Shown piece by piece: positions 11,347-21,830 of a stretch of DNA of 64,000 nucleotides. The DNA is from Forficula auricularia (taxonomy: Eukaryota; Arthropoda; Insecta; Dermaptera; Forficulidae): the NCBI GenBank assembly GCA_024734495.1, contig JALMQS010000136.1, positions 4,497,185 through 4,561,184 of the forward strand, given 5' to 3'. The position numbers and the translations under genes are program-made. Each line of letters begins with the position of its first letter. The first letter of the stretch is position 1. Below the pieces are notes generated by a model. The model had not been told where the DNA came from, searched no databases, and worked only from the letters and a program-made list of their open reading frames with translations.

Positions 11347-12312
11347 GGGAGAGGTGGGATCAAAGGGACACGTATTGAAAGGGACAATTCAAATAACTCG
11401 CTAAATAAAGGTCGTCTCGGAACGACATTACTTTTGTTTTGTGGCTAACCCAAAGTACATACATTGACATCTTACTTCACACTTCTATCATTTCATGGAT
11501 GCCGGGGAAGTGGATGTGTTTGTAATCGTGTACCAAATTATTATTTTTTGGTTCTTCTTTAGAAACGCTTTTTCCAGTACTGTAAACTGTTAATTAAACA
11601 GTTTAGCGTTGTTTATAATTGTGATATACATACAGATACGAGAAGATAAAGTAAACTTTTATTTAGAATTGTAGATTTTGTGGTCATGTTTTTAATTTGT
11701 GTTTGATAGTTATGAAAGGGACACAACAAACGGTTATGAAAGGGACATCCATTTCATGACTAGTATTTCATAAAAAATTGTTATTGTTACTTTTTACCAT
11801 ATATAGAAAAAACAATTATTTTAAAACAGAATTATTACTATTAAAAGAACTATGATTGTTTTGTTCTTTACTTTCACATTTATTAATTATATGAAGGTAA
11901 ATGTTTATTTCCATTTTAATTATCTTTTAAGATGAGAAATTTAAGACCAATATGCTATTAATTACTTTCAAAGAAGTGATTTTAAATTAAAGATAGTTAA
12001 TTATATACGTGCTTCCTAATATTTAGAATGTGAGTAGCAAAGTTTACGGTGATTTCATTATATTAACTCGCTGTACCTTTCATAAATGATCGTGTCCCTT
12101 TCAATACAACCCATTTTTGAAAGGGACAAAATATAGTTGTTTTTAAATGCGAAAATATAGTACTATGAACAATTGAATGTGTTTTATTGTATTTTATTTC
12201 GATAGCCAATAAATTGAAGTTTTTAATTCTATTTTTAACTCTTTAAAATGTTATATTATTTATTTGCTAGAGCCTCCACAGCAAAAATGTCCCTTTCGTG
12301 CCACCTCTCCCC
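11347..12312. mobile_element. 0.97-kb TIR DNA transposon, possible TAA target
   Basis: Seen: left end GGGAGAGGTGGGAT then AAAGGGACA; right end TGTCCCTTTCGTGCC then ACCTCTCCCC, an inverted match over about 24 bp. The trinucleotide TAA abuts both ends (11344-11346 and 12313-12315), a target typical of PIF/Harbinger elements. The subterminal word GAAAGGGACA recurs inside (near 11380, 11716, 11738, 12100 and 12112), possibly transposase binding sites. No transposase ORF remains, so it is non-autonomous or decayed. Superfamily assignment is tentative. Confidence 0.65.
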
Positions 12313-12315
12313 TAA

Positions 12316-13363
12316 TAATTCATTAATATAAATGTACGTTAAAAATATAGAAAAGCTGATTTGATATTTATGAACTACGTGCTTGGTATATGTTAATTAA
12401 TTGAATGATTTTGATAAATTTTGTTTCCCTTAATTAATAAAAAGATGGGCTAGTTTGCGTTAGGTTGATGATGTATTGTAGTGTTTACAATTATTTTCAT
12501 GTCTGATGATTTAACGCGTTTAATTCAAGCATGAATCCGTTCACTCTCTTCATATAACAAGTCAACAGGTAAAAGTAGATTGGAAATTGGATTCTTTTTA
12601 TTTTTCCCCTTTTATAAAAATATCCATTCGTCATAATTTTCCAACATTTATTTTAAGATATTGTGAATGCATAGATAATTGATGTTTCTGCTAAAGTATA
12701 AATAGGTAAATAATGATGAAAAAAAAAAAATTAATTGTTATTAAAAAAAATTTTCATGAGATTTCATTTTAAAAACAATGTCAATTTAATAAAATTAGAA
12801 TGCTTTAATGTATAACAAATAGATCTGTTTAGAAAGAATGAATATTTCTCTTGTTTAAAAAACAAAAAAACAAATTCAAAAGAAAATGAGTCGAAATTTC
12901 CGTTGCGGTGGTACATTTGCCGGAAACCAATAGCTGGTTCACTAACCACAAATGTTACACACTTTGGATGTCCATTCAGGTCAACCAGTCCTTGTCTAAG
13001 AATTTCTAACAAATATATGAAAAAATAATAATAATGAAATTGATCCGCTTTGAAGTTGCTGACTAATTAATTAAAACAATTTGCAAACACTACAATCACT
13101 TCGAGTAATTAAGAAGAAAGTCGTCTGAGCCATTCACGACATTCAGGAATGAACATCTAAGTCAAATGAGTGGAATACTAGAAATTTTGTAGACTGGGTC
13201 AGTGTTCGTAGAACAGAATAGACAGCTCATGTGGAACGTTTGGACGAAACACCCTTCCCGTAAATATACTAAAGAATCGCCCCATTGGTCATATAAAGAA
13301 GACACAGGAGATAAAAAAGCTATTAGTCCTAAATTATACATAATTTTTAGAGTTAGGTGTCCG
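12316..13363. other. Unassigned region with weak coding-like islands
   Basis: Minus strand 13012-12880 has a moderately G+C-rich open frame (GLVDLNGHPKCVTFVV, then SEPAIGFRQMYHRNG) after a possible acceptor (ATATATTTGTTAG), but no good donor follows. Plus strand 13202-13330 also has an open island. Both directly precede fold-back B and could be decayed mobile-element coding sequence. Not recognised. Confidence 0.3.
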
Positions 13364-13390
13364 TTCAAAGTGAAACATTTTAATAATAAA

Positions 13391-13645
13391 AAGTAAGTAA
13401 AATTTCAAGGTAGGTTCCACAAAATTTAACAAATATATGGTATGTTTTGAGATTTATCTCGATATACCTATTATATTTTTGGTTTTGAGCCCATCATCAG
13501 GAGTTAACATGGAAAACGTTTTCTACGTTAACTCCAGATGATGGGCTCAAAACCCGAATTATAATAGGTATATCGAGATAAATCTCAAAACATACCATAT
13601 ATTTGTTAAATTTTGTGGAACCTACCTTGAAATTTTACTTACTTT
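13391..13645. repeat. Fold-back element B with hammerhead-like core in both arms
   Basis: Seen: arms of about 115 bp, nearly identical (AGTAAGTAAAATTTCAAGG at left, CCTTGAAATTTTACTTACT at right). Each arm has, reading towards the outside, CTC, then C(T/A)GATGA, TGGGCTCAAAAC, then a GAAA-like box, ATAATAGGTATAT, C, GAG. On minus (13500-13450) the CUGAUGA box is intact but the GAAA box is damaged (CAAA). On plus (13535-13578) GAA and stem II GGG/CCC are intact but U4 is A. The consensus folds as a three-stem hammerhead: stem I CUC/GAG, stem II GGG/CCC, stem III AUAUA/UAUAU, cleavage site AUC. The flank carries GTTCAAAGTGAAACAT (13363-13378). Confidence 0.65.
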
Positions 13646-14169
13646 TCAAAATTATACAGGCTAATCACTACATAACTTTTCATCTATTGTAAAAACAAAC
13701 ACTAAGATTATTTTAAAAAGTCTTTGTTACTTCTCCTATTTTTCGATTAATTTTAATATGTGGTGAAGCCAGCCTCTCGAATTTACCAAGCAATCCAATA
13801 AAATATTATAAGTAAATCTAAAGAGTAAGAAAACAGCGGCAACGGTGGCTAGAAAGTTGAAACTTGTCACATATATGCACTTTATTAATTCATACGTGTA
13901 TGCCAAATTTCTGCTCACTTGCTCTATGTTTCTATTCGTTTTACATATAATTTTAATTGTATTATAATGTTCTTGATTGTGTTATTATAAGATTTGAGGA
14001 CCAATTGAAAACTTTTTTAAGACTCGGTGAACATTTCACATATTTTAAAAATATGGAAATTCTTTTGTCAGGAAAATTTTTGAGCATAGAAAGCTGCTCT
14101 TCAGAAATACTCGATAAACATCATCAATATTTAAAAATAAAAAAATTATACTTATATTAAATAATTGTA

Positions 14170-14416
14170 GTGAGGTTGAAGTTGGTGGTATTTTACAGCA
14201 AAGAAAAATAAATAAAAATATATTGAGTTAAAACATTAAATCAAATATCTCGATATATTTCGGGTGATTAGCCCATCATCAGGAGTTTACATAGACTCGA
14301 GTCTTGATGATGGGCTAATCGCCAGAAATATATCGAGATATTTGATTATATGTTTTAACTCAATATATTTTTATTTATTTTTCCTTGCTGTGAAATACCA
14401 CCAACTTGAATTTCAC
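14170..14416. repeat. Fold-back element C with intact hammerhead-like core
   Basis: Seen: arms of about 110 bp from GTGAGGTTGAAGTTGGTGG to CCACCAACTTGAATTTCAC. The left arm read on minus has CTC-CTGATGA-T-GGG-CTAATCA-CCC-GAAATATATC-GAG (14285-14249): every core residue is present. The right arm on plus has C3 changed to T and a shifted stem II (GGCTAATCGCC). Stem III would be the self-complementary ATATAT, too short to fold alone but able to pair between two molecules, as proposed for other short-stem-III hammerheads. No ORF. Confidence 0.7.
14249..14285 (-). ncRNA. Hammerhead-like ribozyme core, all conserved residues present
   Basis: Seen on minus: CUC, CUGAUGA (14282-14276), U, GGG (14274-14272), loop CUAAUCA, CCC (14264-14262), GAAA (14261-14258), UAUAU, C (14252), GAG (14251-14249). 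Stem I is 3 bp (CUC/GAG), stem II 3 bp. Stem III is palindromic, so self-cleavage would probably need a dimer or a tandem context. Activity is inferred, not shown. Confidence 0.5.
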
Positions 14417-15503
14417 TAAAATTAAAAAAAATACATATTTCACTATCAACCAACCCCTAAAAGTTTCACCTATATTAAATAGTTTATAAGCTACATAACA
14501 AATTACTAGCTTATTGGAATTAAGTAATTTAAAATGTGATTTTATTTTTATTTTAGCAAAAAATTGTCTAATTTGTTTATATTCACATAATTAGAATTAC
14601 TCCCCACTTTCTCAAAGCGCCCCAACCCCAGAAGCTAGTTATAAGTGCAATAAAATATACTTAAAATATTGAAACATAACCTTGCGTTTTACATTTGTAC
14701 CTAAGTGAAATTCTATATACATATTTTTATTTTACAACAGCTCAAGGCTGTTTTAAGAGTCAACGATTCAAATCTTTCACATCAAGTTACATTGATTGCA
14801 TATTAAAATTATATTCTTTTGAACTTAACATTATATATTTACTTATATATGATATTTTTTTCTTTTTTTCAACAAGACGAGTGCATGTGAATTGACCTGG
14901 AAATAAGAATTACAAAATATCATTCGCCTTATCAACCTTGTATTAAAAAATACTTGGCCTCTTAAGATAGAGAAAACGTTCCTAGAGCTTCAAACATCAA
15001 CTAATGATCCAAACAGACGCGATTGGTTATCTTAATATCGACAGGCAAACTAATGGATTCGATCAGCTAAATTGTTTGTTTGTTTTTTTTACAACCTGTC
15101 GAAAAATTAGTTACAATTGAATGTTAAATTTGAAGATTATGTAAATACTTATATTCCTTTTCCTCTGCATATACTAGTATATCATAATGTCTTTTACTCT
15201 TAAGTATAGATATTAGGTTTGTCGCAACTCCCAGTATCACTACTTAGGCTTTCCAAATTCATTCCAATGTGATGGACATGGACAGGACTAGGATCGGAAA
15301 TCTGAAAATATACCAACATCAAAGTGTGGGTAGAGAGAGGGTCGGTCGCCTGTTTCAGATCAAATCACACCACATGTTTCTTAACTTCAGTGATCCTTTG
15401 GGATTTAGTGTTTTGGCACATGCCAAAGCTGTTTATTTTCAAGATAATGGTTAAATAATAAAAAAATTATAATTATTATTTTATATTGGAACTTTTGTAC
15501 TAT
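14417..15503. other. A+T-rich stretch, nothing recognised
   Basis: A short open frame around 15269-15454 on plus and C-rich words near 14610 were inspected; neither has splice sites or family motifs. Confidence 0.4.
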
Positions 15504-15514
15504 ATATCTTAATC

Positions 15515-15782
15515 TTCTTCTTCGAGTGCCATACCCGAAACGGGTGTCGGCGCCTCTTCACATATACCTGTGCTGAGTGTGTTTAGTTGTTTTACACAGA
15601 TATACGGGACCTACTTTTATTAACGCCGGTTCCGAACGGCTAATTTGTAGAGGGGACTAGGCAATTATACTCTTACTTTCCAAGAGGAGGCGACTGCAAA
15701 TATTTATCTGCCGAGACTCGGTCTCGAACCAGCGATCTTCGAGTCAGTGAGCCGACACTCTATCCACTGACCCACAGTCACC
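15515..15782 (-). mobile_element. tRNA-derived SINE, second family, 11-bp TSD
   Basis: Seen on minus: a tRNA-like head GTGGGTCAGTGGATAGAGTG (A-box region) and CTGGTTCGAGACC (B box), then a G+C-rich body (GGAGGCGACTGC read on plus at 15684-15695). Perfect 11-bp direct repeats ATATCTTAATC flank it (15504-15514 and 15783-15793). The body differs from the 4086/17444 family, so this is a distinct SINE family. Confidence 0.9.
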
Positions 15783-16023
15783 ATATCTTAATCACCAGAT
15801 TAAAATTATATTCGTCCAAAATTTTATTTTATTTTTATTTATACGGCATATTTTCAGTAAATGGCAAATCATTAGTTTAAAAAAAAATCCCAAGGGCCTT
15901 GATATGTTGAAAGCTTCGATTCTGTTTTGATTCCTTAAAATCAAATTTTGTAATAATATGATTCTGCTACTTCTTGGATCACTGACAAATTTGTAAGACT
16001 GAAAACATAATGAAATTAAGATA

Positions 16024-16383
16024 GGGTGACCATTTTTTCCGCGGTTCAATCCGGGACATCCCCACTCCATTAGCCAAATTATTTTTTTTATTTTCAAAAA
16101 AAAAAAAAAAAAAATTTAAAATGAAACATGGAAATACAGTAAAAAAATTACTTATAATACCTATAATAAGTGTGTTGTGACTGTAAACATAAGCATGCGT
16201 GTAGATGATTGAATGCGGTTCATATAGTAGTCCTATAGGTATACATACGCAGAGACGCGCGAATAAAATATAATCGAATATTATAATATTCACATGATGT
16301 GATGAATTATTTAATTCGGGACATTGTCTGGGACATAAATTAAGACCAGTCACTGGTCTTTAATCTGGGACGAATGGTCACCC
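16024..16383. mobile_element. 360-bp TIR element with GGGTGACC ends, TA flanks
   Basis: Seen: left end GGGTGACCATTTTTTCCG, right end GGACGAATGGTCACCC, each abutted by TA (16022-16023 and 16384-16385). Subterminal GGGACAT and ATGTCC-like words are mirrored. TA duplication suggests a Tc1/mariner-type origin, but GGTGACC ends also occur in the hAT element at 48581, so the superfamily is open. The minus strand is open for over 100 codons through an A run; I see no transposase motif in it. Confidence 0.55.
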
Positions 16384-16775
16384 TAAACTAAAGTCAATGA
16401 TGCAAGCAAAGTGGCGAAAATAAATTTGCTTGAATTCTTTGTTCAGCTTGTTTATAACCACATAAATCGAAAACTATAGACAAATCAAGCGTTTGGGGAG
16501 ATTAATTTAGTAAATAGTGACCTGTTAAACTTAAGTAAAAATATTCAAGTAAAAAATTTTATAGATCTTTAATCTGGACGAATGGTCACCCTAAACTAAA
16601 GTCAATGATGGCAAGCAAAGTGGCGAAAATAAATTTGCTTGAATTCTTTTGTTCAGCTTGTTTATAACCACATAAATCGAAAACTATAGACAAATCAAGC
16701 GTTTGGGGAGATTAATTTAGTAAATAGTGACCTGTTAAACTTAAGTAAAAATATTCAAGTAAAAAATTTTATAGA
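16357..16775. repeat. Tandem duplication of a 209/210-bp unit
   Basis: Seen: copy 1 16357-16565 and copy 2 16566-16775. By eye they differ only at three homopolymers (GGG to GG; GATG to GATGG; CTTT to CTTTT). The unit starts inside the right TIR of the 16024 element and runs into unique flank. Identity this high with only homopolymer indels suggests either a very recent duplication or an assembly artefact from uncorrected long reads. Confidence 0.85.
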
Positions 16776-17432
16776 ATTTCAGATATTTAAATAAAATATA
16801 ACAGATGAGTGACTTCCACTAATAGTGGATAAATTTTATTATCAGAGATTCTGAGGTATATTTCATAGGAAAAATATTATGTAAACCTTTCAAACTCCCC
16901 CAAACATAGTAGATACTGCATAATAAATGTTAAAAAAATTATTTTAATGATCTTAGCTAATATTAAATAATACAAAAATTCCCTAATGAAATAATTATCT
17001 ACATAAATTTTGGATAAAGAATTTTTATGACTTCTGAATTTTTAAACATTCCAAAAATTTGGAGAAAAAATGACCTTTTTAAAAGTAATTATTTGTTTAT
17101 AGTAATAAAAACGAGAGAAAGAAGCCAAGCGTTGTTTCGCAGGGCAGCCGGATATCGTTGTTAACAAGAGATCTAAAGGATTGAATGTTTTGGAGTCAAG
17201 AGACTCGATGTTTAATCTATGCAGAAGGAGACGTGGCTGAAATCAATCGGGAATTCCTCACCGTCACTAAGGACTTAAAAATATCTAGTTCAGTGGAAAA
17301 AAAACTAAATAAATAAATAAACTAGAGTAAAATGTGAGCATTATCATAAGGAACACGGAAAATCTTATTCAAATTTAGATCAAAATTCAATTCCGGTAAA
17401 AAAAAATGCACAAAGTGTTTAATAAACTTAAA
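16776..17432. other. No gene seen
   Basis: A+T-rich, with a somewhat G+C-richer patch at 17105-17275 that is not repeated elsewhere in the window and has no long open frame with splice sites. Confidence 0.4.
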
Positions 17433-17443
17433 TACATTAACTT

Positions 17444-17628
17444 TTTTTGGCTTTTCGGCCTTTCTAGCCATAAGCCAATATACGATGCTAATTATTTTTT
17501 ATCAAATCCGTCTCTATACCCCCTGGGGTCAGGTTCCAGCCGGATGCCCCGAATCGGGCTCGAACCCGGGTCCACCCGGTCAGCAAGCTGACACGCCAAC
17601 CCCTAGCCTACCCGGGGCGGGTACCTAT
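17444..17628 (-). mobile_element. tRNA-derived SINE, same family as 4086, 11-bp TSD
   Basis: Seen on minus: head GGTAGGCTAGGGGTTGGCG, B box GGGTTCGAGCCCG, and tail GGCTTATGGCTAGAAAGGCC then an A-rich end. Flanked by the perfect 11-bp direct repeat TACATTAACTT (17433-17443 and 17629-17639). It is longer than the copy at 4086 between B box and tail, having extra CCCGATTCGGGGCATCCGG and TGACCCCAGGGGG. Confidence 0.9.
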
Positions 17629-17639
17629 TACATTAACTT

Positions 17640-19310
17640 AAAAATTACACCAAGAAACAATTAAATTGTTCATCTAGAAAGCCTAAGAACTAATAAGTTT
17701 TTATTTAATAAATACAGACATTTTGGCACCAGAACAAACTTTCTCGTCTTGGGCATCAGAATCCAGATAGAAAAAATCATACTTGAAAATGATTTTTCTA
17801 CACATTTCTACTAGACTCTAATTAAAATAATAATAATAATTATAATAAAATGACAAACTTAGAGTCAATTTCCCAGTTGACTGTATTTAGTAATATTTTT
17901 TGATCTATTCTACTTTATGTATCTTTTATATATCTATGAAAATATATATCAAAATGAAATAAAATGGTTGCATAGTTTCAAGGAGCAATTAAAATGAATG
18001 ATTTTCCGAAAAGAGTGCGGATAGAAGGTTTGTAATCCCTGCCTGGAATATCTTCCAATTCATGTCCAGACGAGTTTTAGTCGAATAAAAATTATTCTCG
18101 CTGAAGAACTATTAAAATAGAAATAATGCAAAAAAGGAATCAATAAAGATAATTCGAGAACTTTGGACTAATTTATTTCTAAGAACTCTCAATATATAAG
18201 ATCGGAATTAACTTTGAGTGCTATAAGTAGACATAGCTTGCTTATAGTAATAGAATTAGGAGAAATTGAAGATTGGACAGGATGATTCATTGTGGAAGAT
18301 GGTCGATTTCCATCTCAGGGACTGTGGAGCTTAAGTCACAATAATTAATTTCTGACTCTTGCCCTCACTCACACAAAGCAGAATCCGTTTGGGCGAAGGC
18401 CCTAAAATATATTTTTAAAAAAGCTAATCTCAAATTTGAAAAATAACGAAAATGATGCCATATTCGAAGAAATTTGCAAAAAAAAAAGCGAAGATTCAAA
18501 TAAAATTTCAAAAAATGAAGAGTACTTTTTTGGACACCATCCTCTGGTTGAAAAGTCACCAGCCCCCATTATTGATTATAGAGAAGATTTAAGGCTAAGT
18601 TTAATATTGGATCTTTAGTAGATATATATAATATATTTTACATGTTAAAAGGGTTCGTCCGCTCAGGCGTCGAACCCGAGTGTCAAACTTGCATTCCGGA
18701 TAGTTGGCTTAATTATTATCCTTAAAATAACACTTTTTGATATTTACTAATATGCTTTTTTGTAAGCCTCAACTTCGTGATTTCGTAGAATGTTTATTAT
18801 TTATCAATAATTTAGCAGTTTTTCAGTTGTTCCCAAAAAATCGAGTAAAAACGTTAATTTTCCCCTGTATGATTACGATACTTTGTCATATGACAAAAAA
18901 AACATTTTGATATAGGGAATATTTTTTGTATTATTAAATTTAAATATAGACTCTCCGACTAAAATTATAGATAGCGAAGCTCTTCGAAAATATAAAAATC
19001 ATGTAATCATTTTTTGAATTAGTAAATTGATTGAAATTTAATTGAGCTATTTAATGGATTAGTAAGAGAGTGAAGCGAACATTAGTTAAAGGTGAACTTG
19101 GTCCTGATTAATTAACATGACCTTGGCCATGCATTCCAGGTGATTTCTTCTCCAAAGAGCATTTTATATGGATAATTAATTTAGTTATTCAAGTTTTTTT
19201 TCTCCTGTATATACCTATCGATTGAAAAATTCTCTTTAGAAATAATTTAACAATTTAAATATATAATTTGTTTCTTTAAATATCTAATTCTTAGTGTCCT
19301 CTAAATCAGC
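17640..19310. other. No gene; one SINE fragment and one dispersed repeat
   Basis: Contains the SINE fragment at 18655-18720 and, at 18490-18562, blocks (TTTTTTGGACA, TGGTTGAAAAGTCACC) shared with 31560-31615. Nothing else recognised. Confidence 0.45.
18655..18720 (-). mobile_element. tRNA-derived SINE head, third family (fragment)
   Basis: Seen on minus: AGCCAACTATCCGGAATGCAAG, followed by CTCGGGTTCGACGCCTGAGC. The B-box-like GGGTTCGACGCC and preceding words match the copy at 40478-40625 (CCCGGAAAGCAAGTT, CAGGTTCGACTCCTGG). Ends and TSD not found. Confidence 0.6.
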
Positions 19311-19849
19311 GGTCGGCAACGGTGGACCACCCATGGTCCGTGGCTTAATTTTAATGGTCCGCAAAGAAATTCGGATATTATCTAAGCTCCAAATGATTAT
19401 TTATTAGGTATTCTTTTTATTTTATGTGTATTATCGTCAAATAAATAAATTATTAATATACAGGGTGAGTTTTTTTTATCTTGAGACAGTCTTATAACTC
19501 AAAAATAGTCCATAATTTGGAAAAAAAGTTTCAAATAAAAGTTTATTTATATCGTAGAGTAAACTAAACTATTTGTACGTCGACAAACTATAGCGTAGTT
19601 TAGTTTACCCCTTGATATAAACAAACTTTTATTTGACACTTTTTTCCAAATAATGCACTGTTTTTGAGTTATAAGACTGTCTCAAGATAAAAAAAAACTC
19701 ACCCAGTATAAATAATTAAATATATCCTATTTCTATTCATAGTCAATGCTGTAAATAATTCGTACCTTCCAAAATCCTGTTAGTGGTCCAAAATTTTATA
19801 TTGTGAATTTAATGGTCCGCATTATCTAAAAGGTTCCCAATATCTAGCT
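19311..19849. mobile_element. Probable hAT element interrupted by a palindromic MITE
   Basis: Seen: left end CAGCGGTCGGCAACG followed by ATGGTCCG; right end ATGGTCCGCATTATCTAAAAG then GTTCCCAATATCTAGCTG, a degenerate inverse of the left. The GGTCCGC word is mirrored. The right end is decayed and no 8-bp TSD is visible, so confidence is limited. The 19461 palindrome sits inside. Confidence 0.45.
19461..19706. mobile_element. 246-bp palindromic mariner-type MITE
   Basis: Seen: CAGGGTGAGTTTTTTTTATC at the left and its near-perfect inverse ending AAACTCACCCAG at the right, each flanked by TA (19459-19460 and 19707-19708). Arms run almost to the centre (around TGTACGTCGACA). TA targets and (C/T)AGGGTG ends are typical of Tc1/mariner elements; the full palindrome makes it a fold-back MITE without coding capacity. 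Confidence 0.8.
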
Positions 19850-20659
19850 GATTTTTTTAAAAATTATTAACAAAATAAATTATTGATTGTGTCTTCTTGC
19901 TTATTATAAATATTTTTATTTATTTCAGAGTTTATTAATTTAAAGACATTATAATTCTCATTAATGAACTACTTCGATTATTCATTAAGAAGTAAATTCA
20001 AATTCAAATTCTATTAAATATTCTTCTTCAATAGTATGTATCATTAAATGTCTTGTTGATAATTTACAGCTCTACCTTATATTTCTATCTTAATTATAAT
20101 TATAATAAATGTAATAAAAGCGAAAATATCTCTGATTGTTTATGAAAAACAACAGATCTGATTTGAATCAGTTTGTATACGTTTCATCTTGAAGTATATC
20201 CTCGGTTTATTTAGTAGCATTTTTAAGTCAAGGGCTTAACAATTCCAGCGTACTTATCTGCTTAGTTCGCTGAATGGGCCGTTTAAGGTCTTCCTTTACT
20301 CATTGGTTGGCTTGAATTATAATAAGCAGCAAAATTCTATGATGCCTATATACTCAAGGGTGAAAACTAACATCATTTTTTAGCTTAAAAATTAAAGAAT
20401 ATTTTTGTTAAATGCAGAGAAATTACATTTAACATTTTCACTTGATTCACAAAGGTAAAAATACACTTGCTATAGACATTCATGGTCTACTAGATCAATG
20501 CTTCTTAAAAGGGCGGGCTCGGTCAGGGTCGAGGCCATCACACTCTCGTGGAAGGGAGTGTGGTGGCATAAAGCGGTGGAGTCCCTAATCGCCCTGGGTA
20601 TATCCCAAAAAACAATAAACGATTTGACATATAGGGCGATGAGGGGATCTCTTCTTAAT

Positions 20660-20817
20660 TTTTACACTTTCGGCAGAAGAACATGGAGAGCGGGTGGCGT
20701 ATGATTATTTTTTGTGAATAAAAAAAAGAAATGTGAAATGTGAGCCAGGATTAATCCTGGCTCTCAGCCACCCGCTCTGAATCTGAATTAATTTGTTCTG
20801 AAGCCGAAAGTGTGAAG
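20660..20817. repeat. Fold-back with a perfect palindrome near its tip
   Basis: Seen: TTTACACTTTCGGC and GAGCGGGTGGC in the left arm, GCCACCCGCTC and GCCGAAAGTGTGAA in the right. A perfect 22-bp palindrome (20742-20763; half-site GAGCCAGGATT) lies between the arms. Confidence 0.7.
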
Positions 20818-21255
20818 GATTTGTGGGTAAATTTGTGTAATCATCTTAAATTGTCTTGTAAGAGGCGGCCCGCTCCTCGGAGGCCCAATAAATAAAATAA
20901 AATAGTGGGCCTCTGCCACCTAGGGGGCCATGGATTACCCGCAGGGGGGCCGCGAAGAGTCGCAAATCTAACAAATAAATTATTATTGTTAAATAAGTTT
21001 AAATACTTAGATTATAATTATAAAATTTCGATTGAAATTTAGTATTGAAATGATAATATATTTACAACTGCTTATAACATAGACTATTGATTTCATGCTT
21101 TAATTATTTAAGATTATGTTATTTGATTTGTGCACATATGTACTTAGACATGGTAGTGGATGCAATGCATACACTCATTAATCAAAACATAATAACCGTG
21201 TTTATTTTTGTTCACGCTTTTACTGTTAACCTTAGTAAATGCATTCGTTGACCAA

Positions 21256-21457
21256 TAAGGGCCAATTGCATGTCGGTTTGTAAAGTCTTTGTTAAAGTCG
21301 ACAAAGGATAAACCTTAGAATTCATCTTGTGCCCGGCCGTATGGCCAATTAGATAAGATATATATATATATCTGATTGGCCATCCTGCCGGGCACAATGT
21401 GAATTCTAAGGTTTTACCCTTTGTCAACTTTAGCAAAGACTTTACAACGGGCCCTTA
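21256..21457. repeat. Fold-back element inside the 20496 hAT
   Basis: Seen: arms of about 95 bp; left TAAGGGCC..., TTGTAAAGTCTTTGTTAAAG, TAGAATTCATCTTGTGCCCGG; right CCGGGCACAATGTGAATTCTA, AGCAAAGACTTTACAA, GGGCCCTTA. The tip is an AT microsatellite (about 21357-21372). No clear TSD. Confidence 0.75.
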
Positions 21458-21470
21458 GTGTATGCACATA

Positions 21471-21690
21471 TTTTTTTTTAATTTATTTATTGTCTCCGGG
21501 AACAAAGCCCATTTAGACAGGACATAAGTAAAGTGTTAGTAGGGTTAGTGAGGGAGTCGAGTTTTTAGCCGGTAGAAATTTTTATTTGCCAGCCAGGATC
21601 GAACCCCGGCTTTCCGCTCCAACATCGTCATAATCAATCGAGGCCGAAGCAGGGCCAGCGCGTTAGCCGACTCGGCTAACCCGACTCCCT
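21471..21690 (-). mobile_element. tRNA-derived SINE, fourth family, 9-bp TSD
   Basis: Seen on minus: starts AGGGAGTCGGGTTAGCCGAG (A-box region), then CGGGGTTCGATCCTGGC (B box), and ends in an A run. Direct repeats TATGCACAT at 21461-21469 and 21691-21699. It lies just outside the 21256 fold-back and inside the hAT, so it is one of the younger insertions. Confidence 0.85.
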
Positions 21691-21830
21691 TATGCACATT
21701 TTAAATTCAAAATAATAAATGGTTTTTAACCAATCAAAATTTTAAAAAAAAAATAAGGGGGCCTTGAGATATTGACTTGGGTTCCAAGGGGGCCGCGACT
21801 TCAAAAAGTTTAAGAATCACTGTACTAGAT

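Larger units (their letters stand above)
20496..21822. mobile_element. 1.3-kb hAT element with perfect 8-bp TSD, hosting nested insertions
   Basis: Seen: left end CAATGCTTCTTAAA and right end TTTAAGAATCACTG, an imperfect TIR, flanked by TACTAGAT on both sides (20488-20495 and 21823-21830). Subterminal GGGGGCC(G/A)CG blocks lie near the right end and at about 20930-20955. Inside are a fold-back (20660-20817), a second fold-back (21256-21457) and a SINE (21471-21690). A 68-codon plus-strand open frame at 20498 shows no transposase motif. Non-autonomous. Confidence 0.85.

Noticed and set aside
15979..16353. 124-codon minus-strand open frame
   Set aside because: It lies inside the 360-bp TIR element, crosses a long A run and has no transposase motif.
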